Of a stretch of 64,000 bases of DNA, positions 1 to 9,941 are shown piece after piece; positions within the stretch are counted from its first letter, which is position 1; each line of letters starts with the position of its first letter. The notes beneath the pieces are model-generated. The model was not told the DNA's origin and made no database searches. It saw nothing but the letters and a program-made list of their open reading frames with translations. Source of the DNA: Rhizobium rhizogenes (GTDB taxonomy: Bacteria; Pseudomonadota; Alphaproteobacteria; Rhizobiales; Rhizobiaceae); assembly GCF_002005205.3 (NCBI RefSeq), contig NZ_CP019701.2, positions 1,488,001-1,552,000 of the forward strand. The letters run 5' to 3'. Position numbers and translations under genes: made by a program.

Positions 1-84
1 GGCGCGTCTACGCCGTGGGACGAGTCTTTAGCGATCAAGGACTTGATCGCGCTGGACCCCGGATCAAGTCCGGGGTGACGGAGT
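1..84. repeat. Palindromic intergenic repeat, family B, left part cut by window edge
   Basis: This stretch repeats almost base for base at 61412-61487, including the segment with GATCAAGGACTTGATCG and the hairpin CCCCGGATCAAGTCCGGGG (about 58-76). It lies outside any convincing gene, 3' of the minus-strand gene that ends at 185. Hairpins of this kind are common between genes in alphaproteobacteria. Whether they act as mRNA 3' ends is inference. Confidence 0.7.
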
Positions 85-184
85 ACGGATGATGGAACTG
101 TGCCAAAAACCACAAGTTCAGCGAGCTGCTAGCTGCCCGCAGAAACTCGACCCAAATCCCTACCCCAACACCATCAGAGAGAAC

Positions 185-1660
185 TCATCTAAACGGCCGA
201 ACCGCGTGGGCAAGATCATCCGCCGTCATGCCAATGCCCGCCCTCTGGCCCGCTTCGCCATGCAACCAGACACCGGCAGCAGCAGCCTCAAAGGCGGGGG
301 TCCCCTGCGCCAGCAGTGCGCCGATGATACCGGCCAGCACATCGCCGGAGCCCGCTGTCGCAAGGCTCGCCGGCGCATTGGTGTTGACCAGCGCCCGGCC
401 ATCGGGTGCGGCGATCACCGTGTCCGCGCCCTTATAGACCAACACCGCACCGCTGCGCGCCGAAGCAACCTGCGCCTTCTCGATCTTGCTCAATCCTGCA
501 TCTGCGGCGAGATCGGGAAACAGCCGCGCAAACTCTCCCTCATGCGGTGTCAGCACGAATTTGCCCGTACCGGATGTAACCTGCTCGAACAGGGTCTCCG
601 GGCAATCCCTGAAAGCGGTGATCGCATCGGCATCCAGCACAACCGCCCTGTTCCCAAGCAGGGACACGAACTGCCGCGCCTTGTCTAAATCGCCGAAACC
701 CGGGCCAAGAACGAAAGTACCGTGACGCCGGTCATCCAGCCACAGCCGTAAATCATCAGCATCGTCCAAAGGCAAGTTCATAACCGCCGTCAGCGTCATC
801 GATAACACGTCCAGCGCTGCACGCGGGGCAGCGACGGTCACGATCCCCGCCCCCGCCTTCAAAGCCGCAAGCGCCGCCATGCGGCTTGCCCCTGTCGCAT
901 GCGCCGGTCCGGCAAAGACAGTCAAATGCCCACGACGGAATTTATGCGTTTCCATATCGGCGCGGGGTAAGGCCTCCCGCCAGACAAGCGGGTCGTTTTC
1001 CGCCACAGATCCCGCGTGCGCGGCAAGGATGCGGGAGGGAATGCCGATATCGAAGACCTCAAGCGCCCCGCACAGCTCACGCCCCGGCATCAACAGATGG
1101 CCGGGTTTGCGCGCCATGAAGGTCACGGTCCGCTCCGCCCTGAACGATGCTCCGAGAGGCACGCCCCGCCGGCCGCAGAGGCCGGAAGGCAGGTCGACGG
1201 CAAGCACAGGCACGCCTGCCCCTGTTACCGCCGCAATCACCCCGGCAAGCTCTCCGGGAATATCACGCGACAACCCGGCCCCGAAAACCGCATCGATCAC
1301 CACGTCGCCGGCAACGGGCACATAATCGCCAAACGGCAGCGGCGCGACCCCGCTCCGCTCGAACGCCGTCCGCGCATCGCCCTTGAGCACGGTGGCATCG
1401 CCGAGATGATGAACCGCAACCGCAGCCCCGCTTTCCAAAAGCACCCGTGCGGCCACGTAGCCGTCGCCGCCATTATTGCCGCCGCCGCACAGCACGACGA
1501 AGCGCAGCGCCTGCGGATAATGACGCAGGGCAGCCGCCGCGACCGCCCGGCCCGCCCGCTCCATCAGATCATAAAGAGGAATGCCGGATTGCCCCGCCGC
1601 AGCATCGATGCGGGCCATCACAACGGGATCGATCAGGAAGAGCTGCAAAGGGGATATCAT
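185..1660 (-). CDS. nnrD: Bifunctional NAD(P)H-hydrate epimerase / ADP-dependent dehydratase (YjeF family)
   Basis: Repairs hydrated NADH and NADPH: the N-terminal epimerase domain (about residues 1-215) interconverts the R and S forms of NAD(P)HX, and the C-terminal ribokinase-like domain (about 225-485) dehydrates the S form using ADP. Visible motifs are GGGNNGGDG near residue 60, TPHEGEF near 370 and TAGSGDVLAG near 435, all typical of the family. At 491 residues it has the full length of the fused bacterial enzyme. The gene is divergent from glnB, with 358 bp of promoter-bearing sequence between them. The symbol follows common usage for the fused protein. Confidence 0.93.
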   Translation of the reverse strand: MISPLQLFLIDPVVMARIDAAAGQSGIPLYDLMERAGRAVAAAALRHYPQALRFVVLCGGGNNGGDGYVAARVLLESGAAVAVHHLGDATVLKGDARTAFERSGVAPLPFGDYVPVAGDVVIDAVFGAGLSRDIPGELAGVIAAVTGAGVPVLAVDLPSGLCGRRGVPLGASFRAERTVTFMARKPGHLLMPGRELCGALEVFDIGIPSRILAAHAGSVAENDPLVWREALPRADMETHKFRRGHLTVFAGPAHATGASRMAALAALKAGAGIVTVAAPRAALDVLSMTLTAVMNLPLDDADDLRLWLDDRRHGTFVLGPGFGDLDKARQFVSLLGNRAVVLDADAITAFRDCPETLFEQVTSGTGKFVLTPHEGEFARLFPDLAADAGLSKIEKAQVASARSGAVLVYKGADTVIAAPDGRALVNTNAPASLATAGSGDVLAGIIGALLAQGTPAFEAAAAGVWLHGEAGQRAGIGMTADDLAHAVRPFR

Positions 1661-1805
1661 GGCGCGATCATCCCTTCAAAACGCCGAAAAGGCAATCGAT
1701 ACAAAAATAAGCAGACAGCCGTGAATGAATTATAGTCAAATGCATAAAATATAATCACCAGACCAATATATCAGCGCCGGAACTCAAAATATTCAGTATT
1801 GCTAA

Positions 1806-2357
<552 letters not shown>

Positions 2358-2428
2358 TCAAGAACGTCCCGAGCCGGGGAGGCTTGGGTTTTCACCTCGT
2401 CATCATCACACTCAAGGAAAACGTTTAA

Positions 2429-3838
2429 ATGACGACCGCAAACGATATCTTGAAGCAGATCAAGGATAACGACATCAAGTTCGTGGACCTGCGCTTTACC
2501 GACCCCAAGGGCAAGCTGCAGCACGTCACCATGGATATTGTCTGTGTGGACGAAGACATGTTCGCCGATGGCGTCATGTTCGACGGCTCCTCGATCGCCG
2601 GCTGGAAGGCCATCAACGAGTCCGACATGGTGCTGATGCCCGATCCGGCCACCGCCCATATCGACCCGTTCTTCGCCCAGTCCACCCTGGTCGTCCTTTG
2701 CGACATTCTCGACCCGGTTTCGGGCGAAGCCTATAACCGCGACCCGCGCGGCACCGCCAAGAAGGCCGAAGCCTATCTCAAGGCATCCGGCATCGGCGAC
2801 ACCGTTTTTGTCGGCCCCGAGCCGGAATTCTTCGTCTTCGACGACGTGAAGTACAAGGCAGACCCCTACAACACCGGCTTCAAGCTCGATAGTTCCGAAC
2901 TGCCGTCCAACGACGACACGGATTACGAGACCGGCAACCTCGGCCACCGTCCGCGCGTCAAGGGCGGTTATTTCCCGGTTCCGCCGATCGACAGCCTGCA
3001 GGACATGCGTTCCGAAATGCTGACGGTTCTGGCCGAGATGGGCGTCGTCGTCGAAAAGCACCACCACGAAGTGGCTGCCGCACAGCACGAGCTGGGTGTG
3101 AAGTTCGACACGCTGGTTTCCAGCGCCGACAAGATGCAGATCTACAAGTATGTCGTGCACCAGGTCGCCAATGCCTATGGCAAGACGGCAACCTTCATGC
3201 CGAAGCCGATCTTCGGCGACAACGGCTCGGGCATGCACGTGCACCAGTCGATCTGGAAGGGCGGCAAGCCGACGTTTGCGGGCGACGAATATGCCGGCCT
3301 TTCGGAAAACTGCCTGTATTACATCGGCGGCATCATCAAGCACGCCAAGGCCATCAACGCCTTCACCAACCCCACCACCAACTCCTACAAGCGTCTGGTG
3401 CCGGGTTATGAAGCGCCGGTTCTGCTCGCCTACTCCGCGCGCAACCGCTCCGCATCCTGCCGTATTCCCTTCGGCTCCAACCCGAAGGCAAAGCGCGTCG
3501 AAGTCCGCTTCCCGGATCCGACCCAGAACCCCTATCTCGGTTTTGCGGCCATGCTGATGGCCGGCCTCGACGGCATCAAGAACAAGATCCACCCCGGCAA
3601 GCCGATGGACAAGGACCTTTACGACCTTCCCGCCAAGGAACTGAAGAAGATCCCGACCGTCTGCGGCTCGCTGCGCGAAGCGCTGGAAAGCCTCGACAAG
3701 GACCGCAAGTTCCTGACGGCCGGCGGCGTGTTCGACGACGACCAGATCGACTCGTTCATCGAGCTGAAGATGCAGGAAGTCATGCGTTTCGAAATGACCC
3801 CGCATCCGGTCGAATTCGACATGTACTACTCGGCCTGA
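2429..3838 (+). CDS. glnA: Glutamine synthetase, type I
   Basis: Makes glutamine from glutamate, ammonium and ATP as a cytosolic dodecamer, the entry point of nitrogen assimilation. The 469-residue length fits the GSI-beta class. The signature FDGSSIAGW appears near residue 50, the ATP-binding [16 protein letters not shown] block near 258-273, and the adenylylation tyrosine at residue 398 in DLYDLP, so activity is probably controlled by GlnE. It follows glnB in the same direction and ends before a strong terminator. Confidence 0.98.
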   Translation: MTTANDILKQIKDNDIKFVDLRFTDPKGKLQHVTMDIVCVDEDMFADGVMFDGSSIAGWKAINESDMVLMPDPATAHIDPFFAQSTLVVLCDILDPVSGEAYNRDPRGTAKKAEAYLKASGIGDTVFVGPEPEFFVFDDVKYKADPYNTGFKLDSSELPSNDDTDYETGNLGHRPRVKGGYFPVPPIDSLQDMRSEMLTVLAEMGVVVEKHHHEVAAAQHELGVKFDTLVSSADKMQIYKYVVHQVANAYGKTATFMPKPIFGDNGSGMHVHQSIWKGGKPTFAGDEYAGLSENCLYYIGGIIKHAKAINAFTNPTTNSYKRLVPGYEAPVLLAYSARNRSASCRIPFGSNPKAKRVEVRFPDPTQNPYLGFAAMLMAGLDGIKNKIHPGKPMDKDLYDLPAKELKKIPTVCGSLREALESLDKDRKFLTAGGVFDDDQIDSFIELKMQEVMRFEMTPHPVEFDMYYSA

Positions 3839-3879
3839 TCGGCCCTTGGAGCGCTCCCCTCGGGGCGCTCCATCCATTG

Positions 3880-3914
3880 CGGCGGTTTTCCATGGAAAGC
3901 CGCCGTTTTCTTTT
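3880..3914 (+). terminator. Rho-independent terminator of glnBA
   Basis: CGGCGGTTTTCC and GGAAAGCCGCCG form a 12-pair stem with one G-U pair and a very small loop, followed by TTTTCTTTT. A second GC-rich hairpin at 3848-3871 lies just upstream, directly after the glnA stop. The terminator runs almost into the next gene at 3930. Confidence 0.8.
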
Positions 3915-3929
3915 GAAGCCAAGCCTTAA

Positions 3930-4859
3930 ATGCGAAGAATGTCGAACAAGCCAGCCTCTCAGCAAACGCGCCTCACGGACTGGCTCATCTTTCTGGCGGT
4001 GCCGTTCTTTTTCTCCAGCAACGTCATTTTCGGCCGTGGCGTCGTCGGCGAAGTCTCGCCTTTCATCGCCGCCTTCATCCGCTGGACCGGATCGACCCTC
4101 ATCATCGCCCCCTTCATGATCGCCGACTGGCGGAACTGCCTTGCCTTCCTGCGCGACAAAACGCTGCTCTGGCTCGTTCTCGGCATTCTCGGCATGGGCA
4201 TCTGCGGCGGCGTGGTCTATTGGGGCCTGACCATGACGACGGCTGCCAACGGCACGCTGATCTACACGACATCGTCGCTGTTCATCATCCTCTTCCAGCG
4301 CATCTTTCAGGGCCGGCGCATCAGAAAGCTCGAAGTGGCAGGCATGATCATCGCCTTTGCCGGCGTGGCGGCCATCGTGCTCAAGGGTGATATGTCCGCT
4401 CTCTGGCACATGAATTTCAACATCGGCGATTTCGCCATACTGACGGCAGCCATCGCCTTTGCGATCTATTCGCTGCTGCTGCGCGATCCGGCAGCCCGGC
4501 AGATGGCCTCCTTCAGCCTTTTCGGCCTGATTGCGCTGTCCGGCGCGCTGGTGCTGCTGCCGCCAGCGGCTCTCGAACTGGCGCAGGGCGGAATGCTGCC
4601 GGCCACACCGATGGCCTGGGCGAAGATCGGCGGCATCATTCTTTTCGCCTCGCTGCTCGCCTTTTATTGTTTCACCCATACGGTTCGCGTATTCGGCCCG
4701 GCCACGGCCGGCATCACGCTTTACATGATGCCGCCGGTCTCTATCCTCATGGCCACGCTGTTCCTCGGTGAAACCTTCGAGACCTACCATGCCATCGGCA
4801 TCGTCCTCGTAACCGGCGGTGTGGTCATTGCAACAGCACCAATCGGCCGCAAGGCCTGA
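3930..4859 (+). CDS. DMT-superfamily transporter with two EamA domains
   Basis: A 309-residue inner-membrane protein with about ten hydrophobic segments arranged as two EamA repeats (about residues 15-150 and 165-305). Members export amino acids, metabolites or drugs; the substrate cannot be read from sequence. The start at 3930 is the first of two in-frame ATGs; the second at 3939 is equally possible. It has the same strand as glnA but lies beyond the glnA terminator, so it is probably a separate unit. Confidence 0.85.
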   Translation: MRRMSNKPASQQTRLTDWLIFLAVPFFFSSNVIFGRGVVGEVSPFIAAFIRWTGSTLIIAPFMIADWRNCLAFLRDKTLLWLVLGILGMGICGGVVYWGLTMTTAANGTLIYTTSSLFIILFQRIFQGRRIRKLEVAGMIIAFAGVAAIVLKGDMSALWHMNFNIGDFAILTAAIAFAIYSLLLRDPAARQMASFSLFGLIALSGALVLLPPAALELAQGGMLPATPMAWAKIGGIILFASLLAFYCFTHTVRVFGPATAGITLYMMPPVSILMATLFLGETFETYHAIGIVLVTGGVVIATAPIGRKA

Positions 4860-4961
4860 ATTCGGACACGCGCACGGAACGTGCAAAATTGGCCGGATAC
4901 CCCTAGCCCTTGATATTTCGCATTCCGCCCCCAACTATTAGTGGGAAAGGAAGTTCATGCC

Positions 4962-5291
4962 ATGAAACAAAGAAACGCAAAATTCACGCTTGGCGAGATC
5001 GTCCGCCACAAGGTGTTTCCGTTCCGCGGTGTGGTGATCGACGTGGATCCGGAATATGCCAATACCGAGGAGTGGTGGAACGCCATCCCTGCGGAAATCA
5101 GGCCGGATCGCGACCAGCCCTTCTACCATCTTCTGGCCGAAAACGAGGAGACGGAATATGTCGCCTATGTTTCGGAACAGAACCTGGTTCACGACGAAAA
5201 CGAGACGCCGCTGAGAAACCCCAATATCGGCCGTATCTTCGACAAGGCGCCGAACGGCGAATGGCGTCCGAAAATGTCGACGGCGCATTAA
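4962..5291 (+). CDS. hspQ: HspQ heat-shock / hemimethylated-DNA-binding family protein
   Basis: A 109-residue soluble protein of the HspQ (YccV) family. The E. coli homologue binds hemimethylated oriC DNA and acts as an adaptor that stimulates Lon protease; the role here is inferred from family. Family sequence is clear in the stretches FTLGEIVRHKVFPFRGVV and DPEYANTEEWW. I chose the ATG at 4962, which has AAGGAAG nine bases upstream, over the GTG at 4941. A hairpin between this gene and the convergent IalB-like gene ends both. Confidence 0.92.
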   Translation: MKQRNAKFTLGEIVRHKVFPFRGVVIDVDPEYANTEEWWNAIPAEIRPDRDQPFYHLLAENEETEYVAYVSEQNLVHDENETPLRNPNIGRIFDKAPNGEWRPKMSTAH

Positions 5292-5328
5292 CGCCTGTCC
5301 GAAATACCCACCCCTCCCAGGGCATAAA

Positions 5329-5356
5329 AAAACCGGTCTGTCGCCAGACCGGTTTT
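5329..5356. terminator. Bidirectional terminator between hspQ and the IalB-like gene
   Basis: AAAACCGGTCTG, a TCGC loop and CAGACCGGTTTT form a perfect 12-pair stem. It is flanked by A residues on the left and T residues on the right, so it can end transcripts from both directions. It lies 38 bp after the hspQ stop and 26 bp after the stop of the convergent gene. Confidence 0.9.
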
Positions 5357-5381
5357 GTCATTCTTGATGTTCCCGAAGCGA

Positions 5382-6038
5382 TCAGGGCTTCGGCGCGCCC
5401 TTGGCGGCGTCCTGTGCGGCTTCGAGCTTCTTGCGAGCCTCTTCGGCCTTCTTCTGCATGCCTTCCTGCAGGCTGCGCTGGCTTTCGGCAAGCTGCGACT
5501 GCGAGATGGCCGGGCCGTCAAAAGCGCCGGTGAAGCCGGTGAGCGCGATCTTGATGGGGTTCGGCGCGCGGCGGAAGTTGATGGAGGTGAAGACCACCTC
5601 GTTGCCCTTCTTCAGCGAAGCGATCATGGCGTCCGTCAGCGGAACTTCGGCCGTGCACTTGTCGGGAAGGCAAACGGCGTAGTCGAGCTTCTGGCCCTTG
5701 CCGCCGTCGATCTGCATCACAACGCCCGGAGGGATGAGACGCGCGGTCGGGACGGAGACCTGCAGCAGCTTGCGGTTGACCTTGCCTTCAACGGTGATGA
5801 GGCCGACAGCGGTGATCATCTGGCCGTTCTGCGCAAGAACCACGTTCTGCACGACGCAGACATCGTTGTCTTCCTGCTTGGAGCAGGTCTTGAACCAGCC
5901 GAGCGGCGGCGCGCCGGCGCCCTGAGCGGCGGGAGCAGCATCCTGCGCCTGCGAGATGGCCGGAGCGGAAACCGCGCCCAGAGAGAGGACCAGAGCGGAC
6001 AGAGCCGTCCGGGTGAATGTGTTTGCCTTTTGCATCAT
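5382..6038 (-). CDS. Exported protein of the invasion-associated locus B (IalB) family
   Basis: About 218 residues starting MMQKANTFTRTALSALVL, a signal peptide ending near AISQAQD, then an IalB-type domain with the family's paired cysteines (TCSKQEDNDVC, VCLPDKC). The C-terminus is a charged, Ala/Lys/Glu-rich likely coiled tail. IalB was named for Bartonella erythrocyte invasion; in plant-associated bacteria the function is unknown and periplasmic location is inferred. The start at 6038 has AGGAGA ten bases upstream; an upstream extension to 6080 lacks this. It may be expressed alone. Confidence 0.85.
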   Translation of the reverse strand: MMQKANTFTRTALSALVLSLGAVSAPAISQAQDAAPAAQGAGAPPLGWFKTCSKQEDNDVCVVQNVVLAQNGQMITAVGLITVEGKVNRKLLQVSVPTARLIPPGVVMQIDGGKGQKLDYAVCLPDKCTAEVPLTDAMIASLKKGNEVVFTSINFRRAPNPIKIALTGFTGAFDGPAISQSQLAESQRSLQEGMQKKAEEARKKLEAAQDAAKGAPKP

Positions 6039-6345
6039 AAGAGTTCCGTCTCCTGAATGTCTGCCAGAACCGGACCGCAAGGTCCCGTTCGCCGATGGCG
6101 GTATCCTTCTGCCCGTTCAACTGTCGTTTAAATGAGGCAAATGCGTGACCCGTCTCTTCCGGTCCCCCTGTTACATGCCGATCGCGGCGATATCCAGCAC
6201 TTCTTTAACTTTTTCTTGAGCTGACCCAAGATTTCCCGCCCTCGCATGGGTCATGCAATGTCCGTGTGCTACATATCTGCCAGAATCATGACGATAAACC
6301 GGTCAGGTCCACATATCGGACGGACCGTTGAGACAGGATAGTGAC
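6039..6345. other. Divergent intergenic region, IalB-like gene / yepA
   Basis: About 307 bases holding the two opposing promoters. No gene or strong hairpin is seen. Sequence such as CTACATAT near 6268-6275 could be part of a -10 box for the plus strand, but I cannot pair it with a good -35. Confidence 0.4.
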
Positions 6346-8193
6346 ATGCGCAACCTTGCGGCCCTCATCCCCGCATTGTTCCTTCTGGGATCATCCCTGC
6401 TTCCCGCCGGGACCGCCATGGCGCAGCCGCTTCACGGCATTTCCATGCACGGCACGCCGGCGCTGCCGGCAGACTTCCGGCATTTCCCCTATGTCAATCC
6501 GGACGTGAAAAAAGGCGGCCGCATCTCCTATGGCGTCGTCGGCACCTTCGACAGCCTCAATCCCTTCGTTCTCAAGGGAATGCGCACCACCGCGCGCGGC
6601 GTCTGGGACCCGGAATTCGGCAACCTGCTCTACGAACCGCTGATGCAGCGCTCCACCGACGAACCCTTCAGTCTCTACGGTCTGCTCGCCGAAACCGCCG
6701 AGTGGGACGAGGAACGCAGCTTCATCCAGTTCAACATCAATCCGAAGGCGAAATGGTCGGACGGCCAGCCGGTGACGCCCGACGACGTGATCTTCACTTT
6801 CAACCTCCTGAAGGAGAAAGGCCGCCCGCCTTTCAACAGCCGTCTGGACGGCGTGGCGAAGCTGGAAAAAATCGGCGATCACGGCGTTCGCTTCACCTTC
6901 AATGACAAGGCAAACCGCGAAACGCCGCTTATTCTTGCCTCCGCCACGCCGATTTTGCCGAAACATGCGATCGATCCGGAAAAATTCGAGCAGGCGGGCC
7001 TCGGGGCGGTTGTCGGATCGGGTCCATACCGAATCAAGACCCTGCGGCCGGGCGAGCGAATCATCTGGGAGCGGAACCCGGACTATTGGGGCAAGGACAT
7101 TCCCGGCAAGGTCGGCTTCGACAATTACGACGAGATCAGCGTCACCTATTTCCTTCAGGTCACCACCATGTTCGAGGCCTTCAAGAAGGGCGATATCGAC
7201 ATTTACCCCGAAGGCGACGCCATCAACGGCACCTCCGATACTTCCCATTGGGGACAGGCCTATAATTTCCCAGCCGTCCATCGCGGCGATATCGTCAAGG
7301 ACGTCTTCCAGCCACGCCTGCCGTCCGGCATGTTCGGCCTGGTGTTCAACACCCGCCGCGCCGTCTTCGCCGATGAAAAGGTGCGCGAGGGCCTGTCCTA
7401 TGCGCTCGATTTCGAGTGGATGAACCGCAATATCCTCGGTGGCGCCTTCAAGCGCACGCAGAGCTACTGGCAGAATTCGCCGCTTGGCGCCTTCGGCAAT
7501 GCGGCCGATTCCCGCGAGCTTACACTGCTCGGCGATGCGGCAAAAACCATGCCGCCGGAACTTCTGGCAGGAACCTATGCCATGCCGACCACCGACGGCA
7601 GCGGCGCGGACCGCAAGGTTCTGAAAATGGCCGTCGACAAGCTGAAAGAAGCTGGCTACAGCATCAAGAACGGCAGGATGTCCGACGCCAACGGCCGTCA
7701 GCTTGCCTTCGAAATCATGACGCAGAACCCGGCGCAGGAGCGCATCGCGCTTGCCTATCAGCGCTCCCTCAACCTCATCGGCGTCGCCATGGGCATCCGT
7801 TCTGTCGATGACGGGCAATATCAGGCCCGCTCGAACAGCTTCGACTACGACATGATCATCCGCTCCCTGCCCTCCTCGCTCTCACCGGGAATGGAACAGC
7901 TCAACCGCTGGAGTTCGCTCTCGCGCGATGCGCAGGGCAGCTTCAACTATGCGGGCGCCGCCAATCCCGATATAGACCGCATGATCGAGGCGTTGCTGCA
8001 GGCGCGTTCGACGGAGGATTTTCAGGCGGCTGTGCGCGGCTATGACCGCCTGCTGGTGGCCGGGCATTATGTCATTCCGCTCTATTACATCGGCGCGCAA
8101 TGGATCGCGCGCTGGAAATATATCGACCGCCCGGATATCACCCCGATATCAGGCAATCAGAAACAGACCTGGTGGGATGCGCGGGCGCAATGA
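6346..8193 (+). CDS. yepA: Periplasmic solute-binding protein, YejA/SBP family 5, probable YepA (muropeptide binding)
   Basis: A 615-residue periplasmic binding protein of an ABC importer. It begins with a signal peptide cut near GTAMA-QPLHG, followed by SBP_bac_5 sequence with the YejA-like opening around FPYVNPDVKKGGRISY. The start at 6346 has AGGA upstream; an in-frame TTG at 6328 is less likely. There are no permease or ATPase genes beside it. In A. tumefaciens an orphan YejA-type protein, YepA, works with the distant YejBEF to import peptidoglycan fragments for recycling. Gene order (glnA, EamA, hspQ, ialB-like, this gene) agrees with my memory of that locus, so the YepA name is an inference. 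Confidence 0.85.
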   Translation: MRNLAALIPALFLLGSSLLPAGTAMAQPLHGISMHGTPALPADFRHFPYVNPDVKKGGRISYGVVGTFDSLNPFVLKGMRTTARGVWDPEFGNLLYEPLMQRSTDEPFSLYGLLAETAEWDEERSFIQFNINPKAKWSDGQPVTPDDVIFTFNLLKEKGRPPFNSRLDGVAKLEKIGDHGVRFTFNDKANRETPLILASATPILPKHAIDPEKFEQAGLGAVVGSGPYRIKTLRPGERIIWERNPDYWGKDIPGKVGFDNYDEISVTYFLQVTTMFEAFKKGDIDIYPEGDAINGTSDTSHWGQAYNFPAVHRGDIVKDVFQPRLPSGMFGLVFNTRRAVFADEKVREGLSYALDFEWMNRNILGGAFKRTQSYWQNSPLGAFGNAADSRELTLLGDAAKTMPPELLAGTYAMPTTDGSGADRKVLKMAVDKLKEAGYSIKNGRMSDANGRQLAFEIMTQNPAQERIALAYQRSLNLIGVAMGIRSVDDGQYQARSNSFDYDMIIRSLPSSLSPGMEQLNRWSSLSRDAQGSFNYAGAANPDIDRMIEALLQARSTEDFQAAVRGYDRLLVAGHYVIPLYYIGAQWIARWKYIDRPDITPISGNQKQTWWDARAQ

Positions 8194-8230
8194 CCGCCAC
8201 TGCCCGGTCCAGACAAGGGAAGATAAAACC

Positions 8231-8899
8231 ATGGAACGCATCGTTATCGACGTCGTATCGGATATGGTCTGCCCCTGGTGTTATCTCGGCAAGGCAAGGC
8301 TCGATCTCGCCATTGCTGAGGTGCAGGACGAAATCAGCGTCGACGTGAACTGGCGTCCCTACCGCCTCAACCCGGATTATCCGCCCGAGGGCGTCGACCA
8401 GAAGGCCGCCCTTGAGGAAAAGCTCGGCAAGGAGCGGCTGGAACAGGCGCATGTCACGCTGGTGCAGCTCGGACGGGAAGTCGGCATTCACTATGATTTC
8501 GATGCCATCAAGATCGGTCCGAACACACTCGATGCACACCGCCTTTCGCTCTGGGCCCATTCCGAAGGCCGCGACATCCAGGAAAAGGTCGTCACCGCCC
8601 TGTTCAAGGCCAATTTCGAGGAAGGCCGTAACATCGGCGATCACGCCGTGCTGATCGATATAGCCGAAAAGGCCGGCATGGACGCCAAGGTGGTGGCGCG
8701 GCTTCTGGCATCAGACGCGGACAAGGATACGGTTGTCGCCGAAATTGATGCGGCGCAGCAAATGGGCGTCGCCGGCGTGCCGTTTTTCATCATCGACCAG
8801 AAATACGCCATCAGCGGCGCACAAACGCCCGATGTATTGATTGCTGCACTGCGGGATATTGCAAAAATCAAGGCGGACGAGCATAAGTCGATGAACTGA
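8231..8899 (+). CDS. DsbA-family (FrnE-like) thioredoxin-fold oxidoreductase
   Basis: A 222-residue protein with a CPWC active-site motif at about residues 13-16 (DMVCPWCYLGKARL) and a DSBA domain over nearly the whole length. The conserved cis-proline segment is near GVAGVPFFI. There is no signal peptide, so it should act in the cytosol, as FrnE proteins do; disulfide isomerase or polyketide-type roles have been proposed for the family. The ATG at 8231 lies 37 bp after yepA and may be co-transcribed with it. Confidence 0.88.
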   Translation: MERIVIDVVSDMVCPWCYLGKARLDLAIAEVQDEISVDVNWRPYRLNPDYPPEGVDQKAALEEKLGKERLEQAHVTLVQLGREVGIHYDFDAIKIGPNTLDAHRLSLWAHSEGRDIQEKVVTALFKANFEEGRNIGDHAVLIDIAEKAGMDAKVVARLLASDADKDTVVAEIDAAQQMGVAGVPFFIIDQKYAISGAQTPDVLIAALRDIAKIKADEHKSMN

Positions 8900-8951
8900 C
8901 GGTCGAACCACCGGCAGCTTACCCTAACCGATAAACTGTTGGTGTTTTCCC

Positions 8952-9893
8952 GTGTCGGACCAGACCCTGAAAGGCATTCTGCTTGCCTTTGCCGCCTTCG
9001 CTGCCTACGCATGGAGCGACGCGAGCGTTAAACTCATAGAAGGCCAGATTTCACCGATCGAATCGGCCTTCTTCGGCGCCCTGTTCGGCCTCATCGCCCT
9101 GCCCTTCATCCGCAAGCGCAACGACCGCTGGGCGGATGTCGTCAAGACGACGAACCGCCCTCTCTGGCTCATCCGCTTCTTCGCCTCCGGCATCGGCGCG
9201 GTCGGCAGCGTCACCGCCTTCACGCATCTCTCCATGGCCGAAGCCTTCGCGCTGATCTTCCTGCTCCCCTCCTTCGTTACCATCATGTCGGTTGTCTTCC
9301 TGAAGGAACAGGTCGGCATCAAGCGCTGGTCTGCGGTCATCATCGGCTTCGTCGGTGTGCTGATCATTCTCAGACCGGGTTTCCGCGAGCTGGGCATCGG
9401 CCATCTCGGCGCGATCCTCGGTGGCTTGAGCGGCGCGCTATCCATCGTCATCTTCCGCGCCATGGGGCCATCCGAAAAGAATGTGTCGCTTTATGGCGCC
9501 GGCGTGCTGGGCTGTCTGGCGATCAGCGGCCTGGCCATGATCCCCACCTTCGTTCCGCCAAACGGCGGGCAATGGCTGCTTCTGGCCGGTTACGGCCTGT
9601 TCGCCGCGGTCGGCAACGTGCTCGTCATGTATGCCGCCCGTTATGCCCCGGCAGCGATGATCGGACCGACGCAATATAGCCAGATGCTCTGGGCCATCTT
9701 CTTCGGTTACCTGATCTTCGGCGACCATATCGACAGCTGGATGCTGGTCGGCATCGCCCTCATCGTCGGCTCCGGCCTTTTGACGCTCATTCGTGAAAAG
9801 CAGCGAAAAGTGCCGATGCCGGCGTCAATTGCCGCAACCGACCAGAACGTTGCTGTCGGCATCACGCCGGAAGACGCACCGCGACCCATTTAG
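8952..9893 (+). CDS. DMT-superfamily transporter with EamA domains
   Basis: A 313-residue inner-membrane protein with ten predicted membrane segments in two EamA repeats (about 10-140 and 155-285) and a hydrophilic C-terminal tail of about 25 residues. The GTG at 8952 (MSDQTLKG) is the only good start. It is not a close copy of the transporter at 3930. The substrate is unknown. It probably continues the yepA-frnE transcription unit (52 bp gap). Confidence 0.85.
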   Translation: MSDQTLKGILLAFAAFAAYAWSDASVKLIEGQISPIESAFFGALFGLIALPFIRKRNDRWADVVKTTNRPLWLIRFFASGIGAVGSVTAFTHLSMAEAFALIFLLPSFVTIMSVVFLKEQVGIKRWSAVIIGFVGVLIILRPGFRELGIGHLGAILGGLSGALSIVIFRAMGPSEKNVSLYGAGVLGCLAISGLAMIPTFVPPNGGQWLLLAGYGLFAAVGNVLVMYAARYAPAAMIGPTQYSQMLWAIFFGYLIFGDHIDSWMLVGIALIVGSGLLTLIREKQRKVPMPASIAATDQNVAVGITPEDAPRPI

Positions 9894-9919
9894 TCCCGGC
9901 GCGCTCCTCCATAGCTATT

Positions 9920-9937
9920 TTCGCTGCTGGCAGCGAA
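9920..9937. terminator. Short perfect hairpin between convergent genes
   Basis: TTCGCTGC-TG-GCAGCGAA lies four bases after the stop of the minus-strand gene and 27 bases after the stop of the plus-strand transporter. It could end either transcript, but it lacks a long T tract. Confidence 0.45.
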
Positions 9938-9941
9938 GGGC

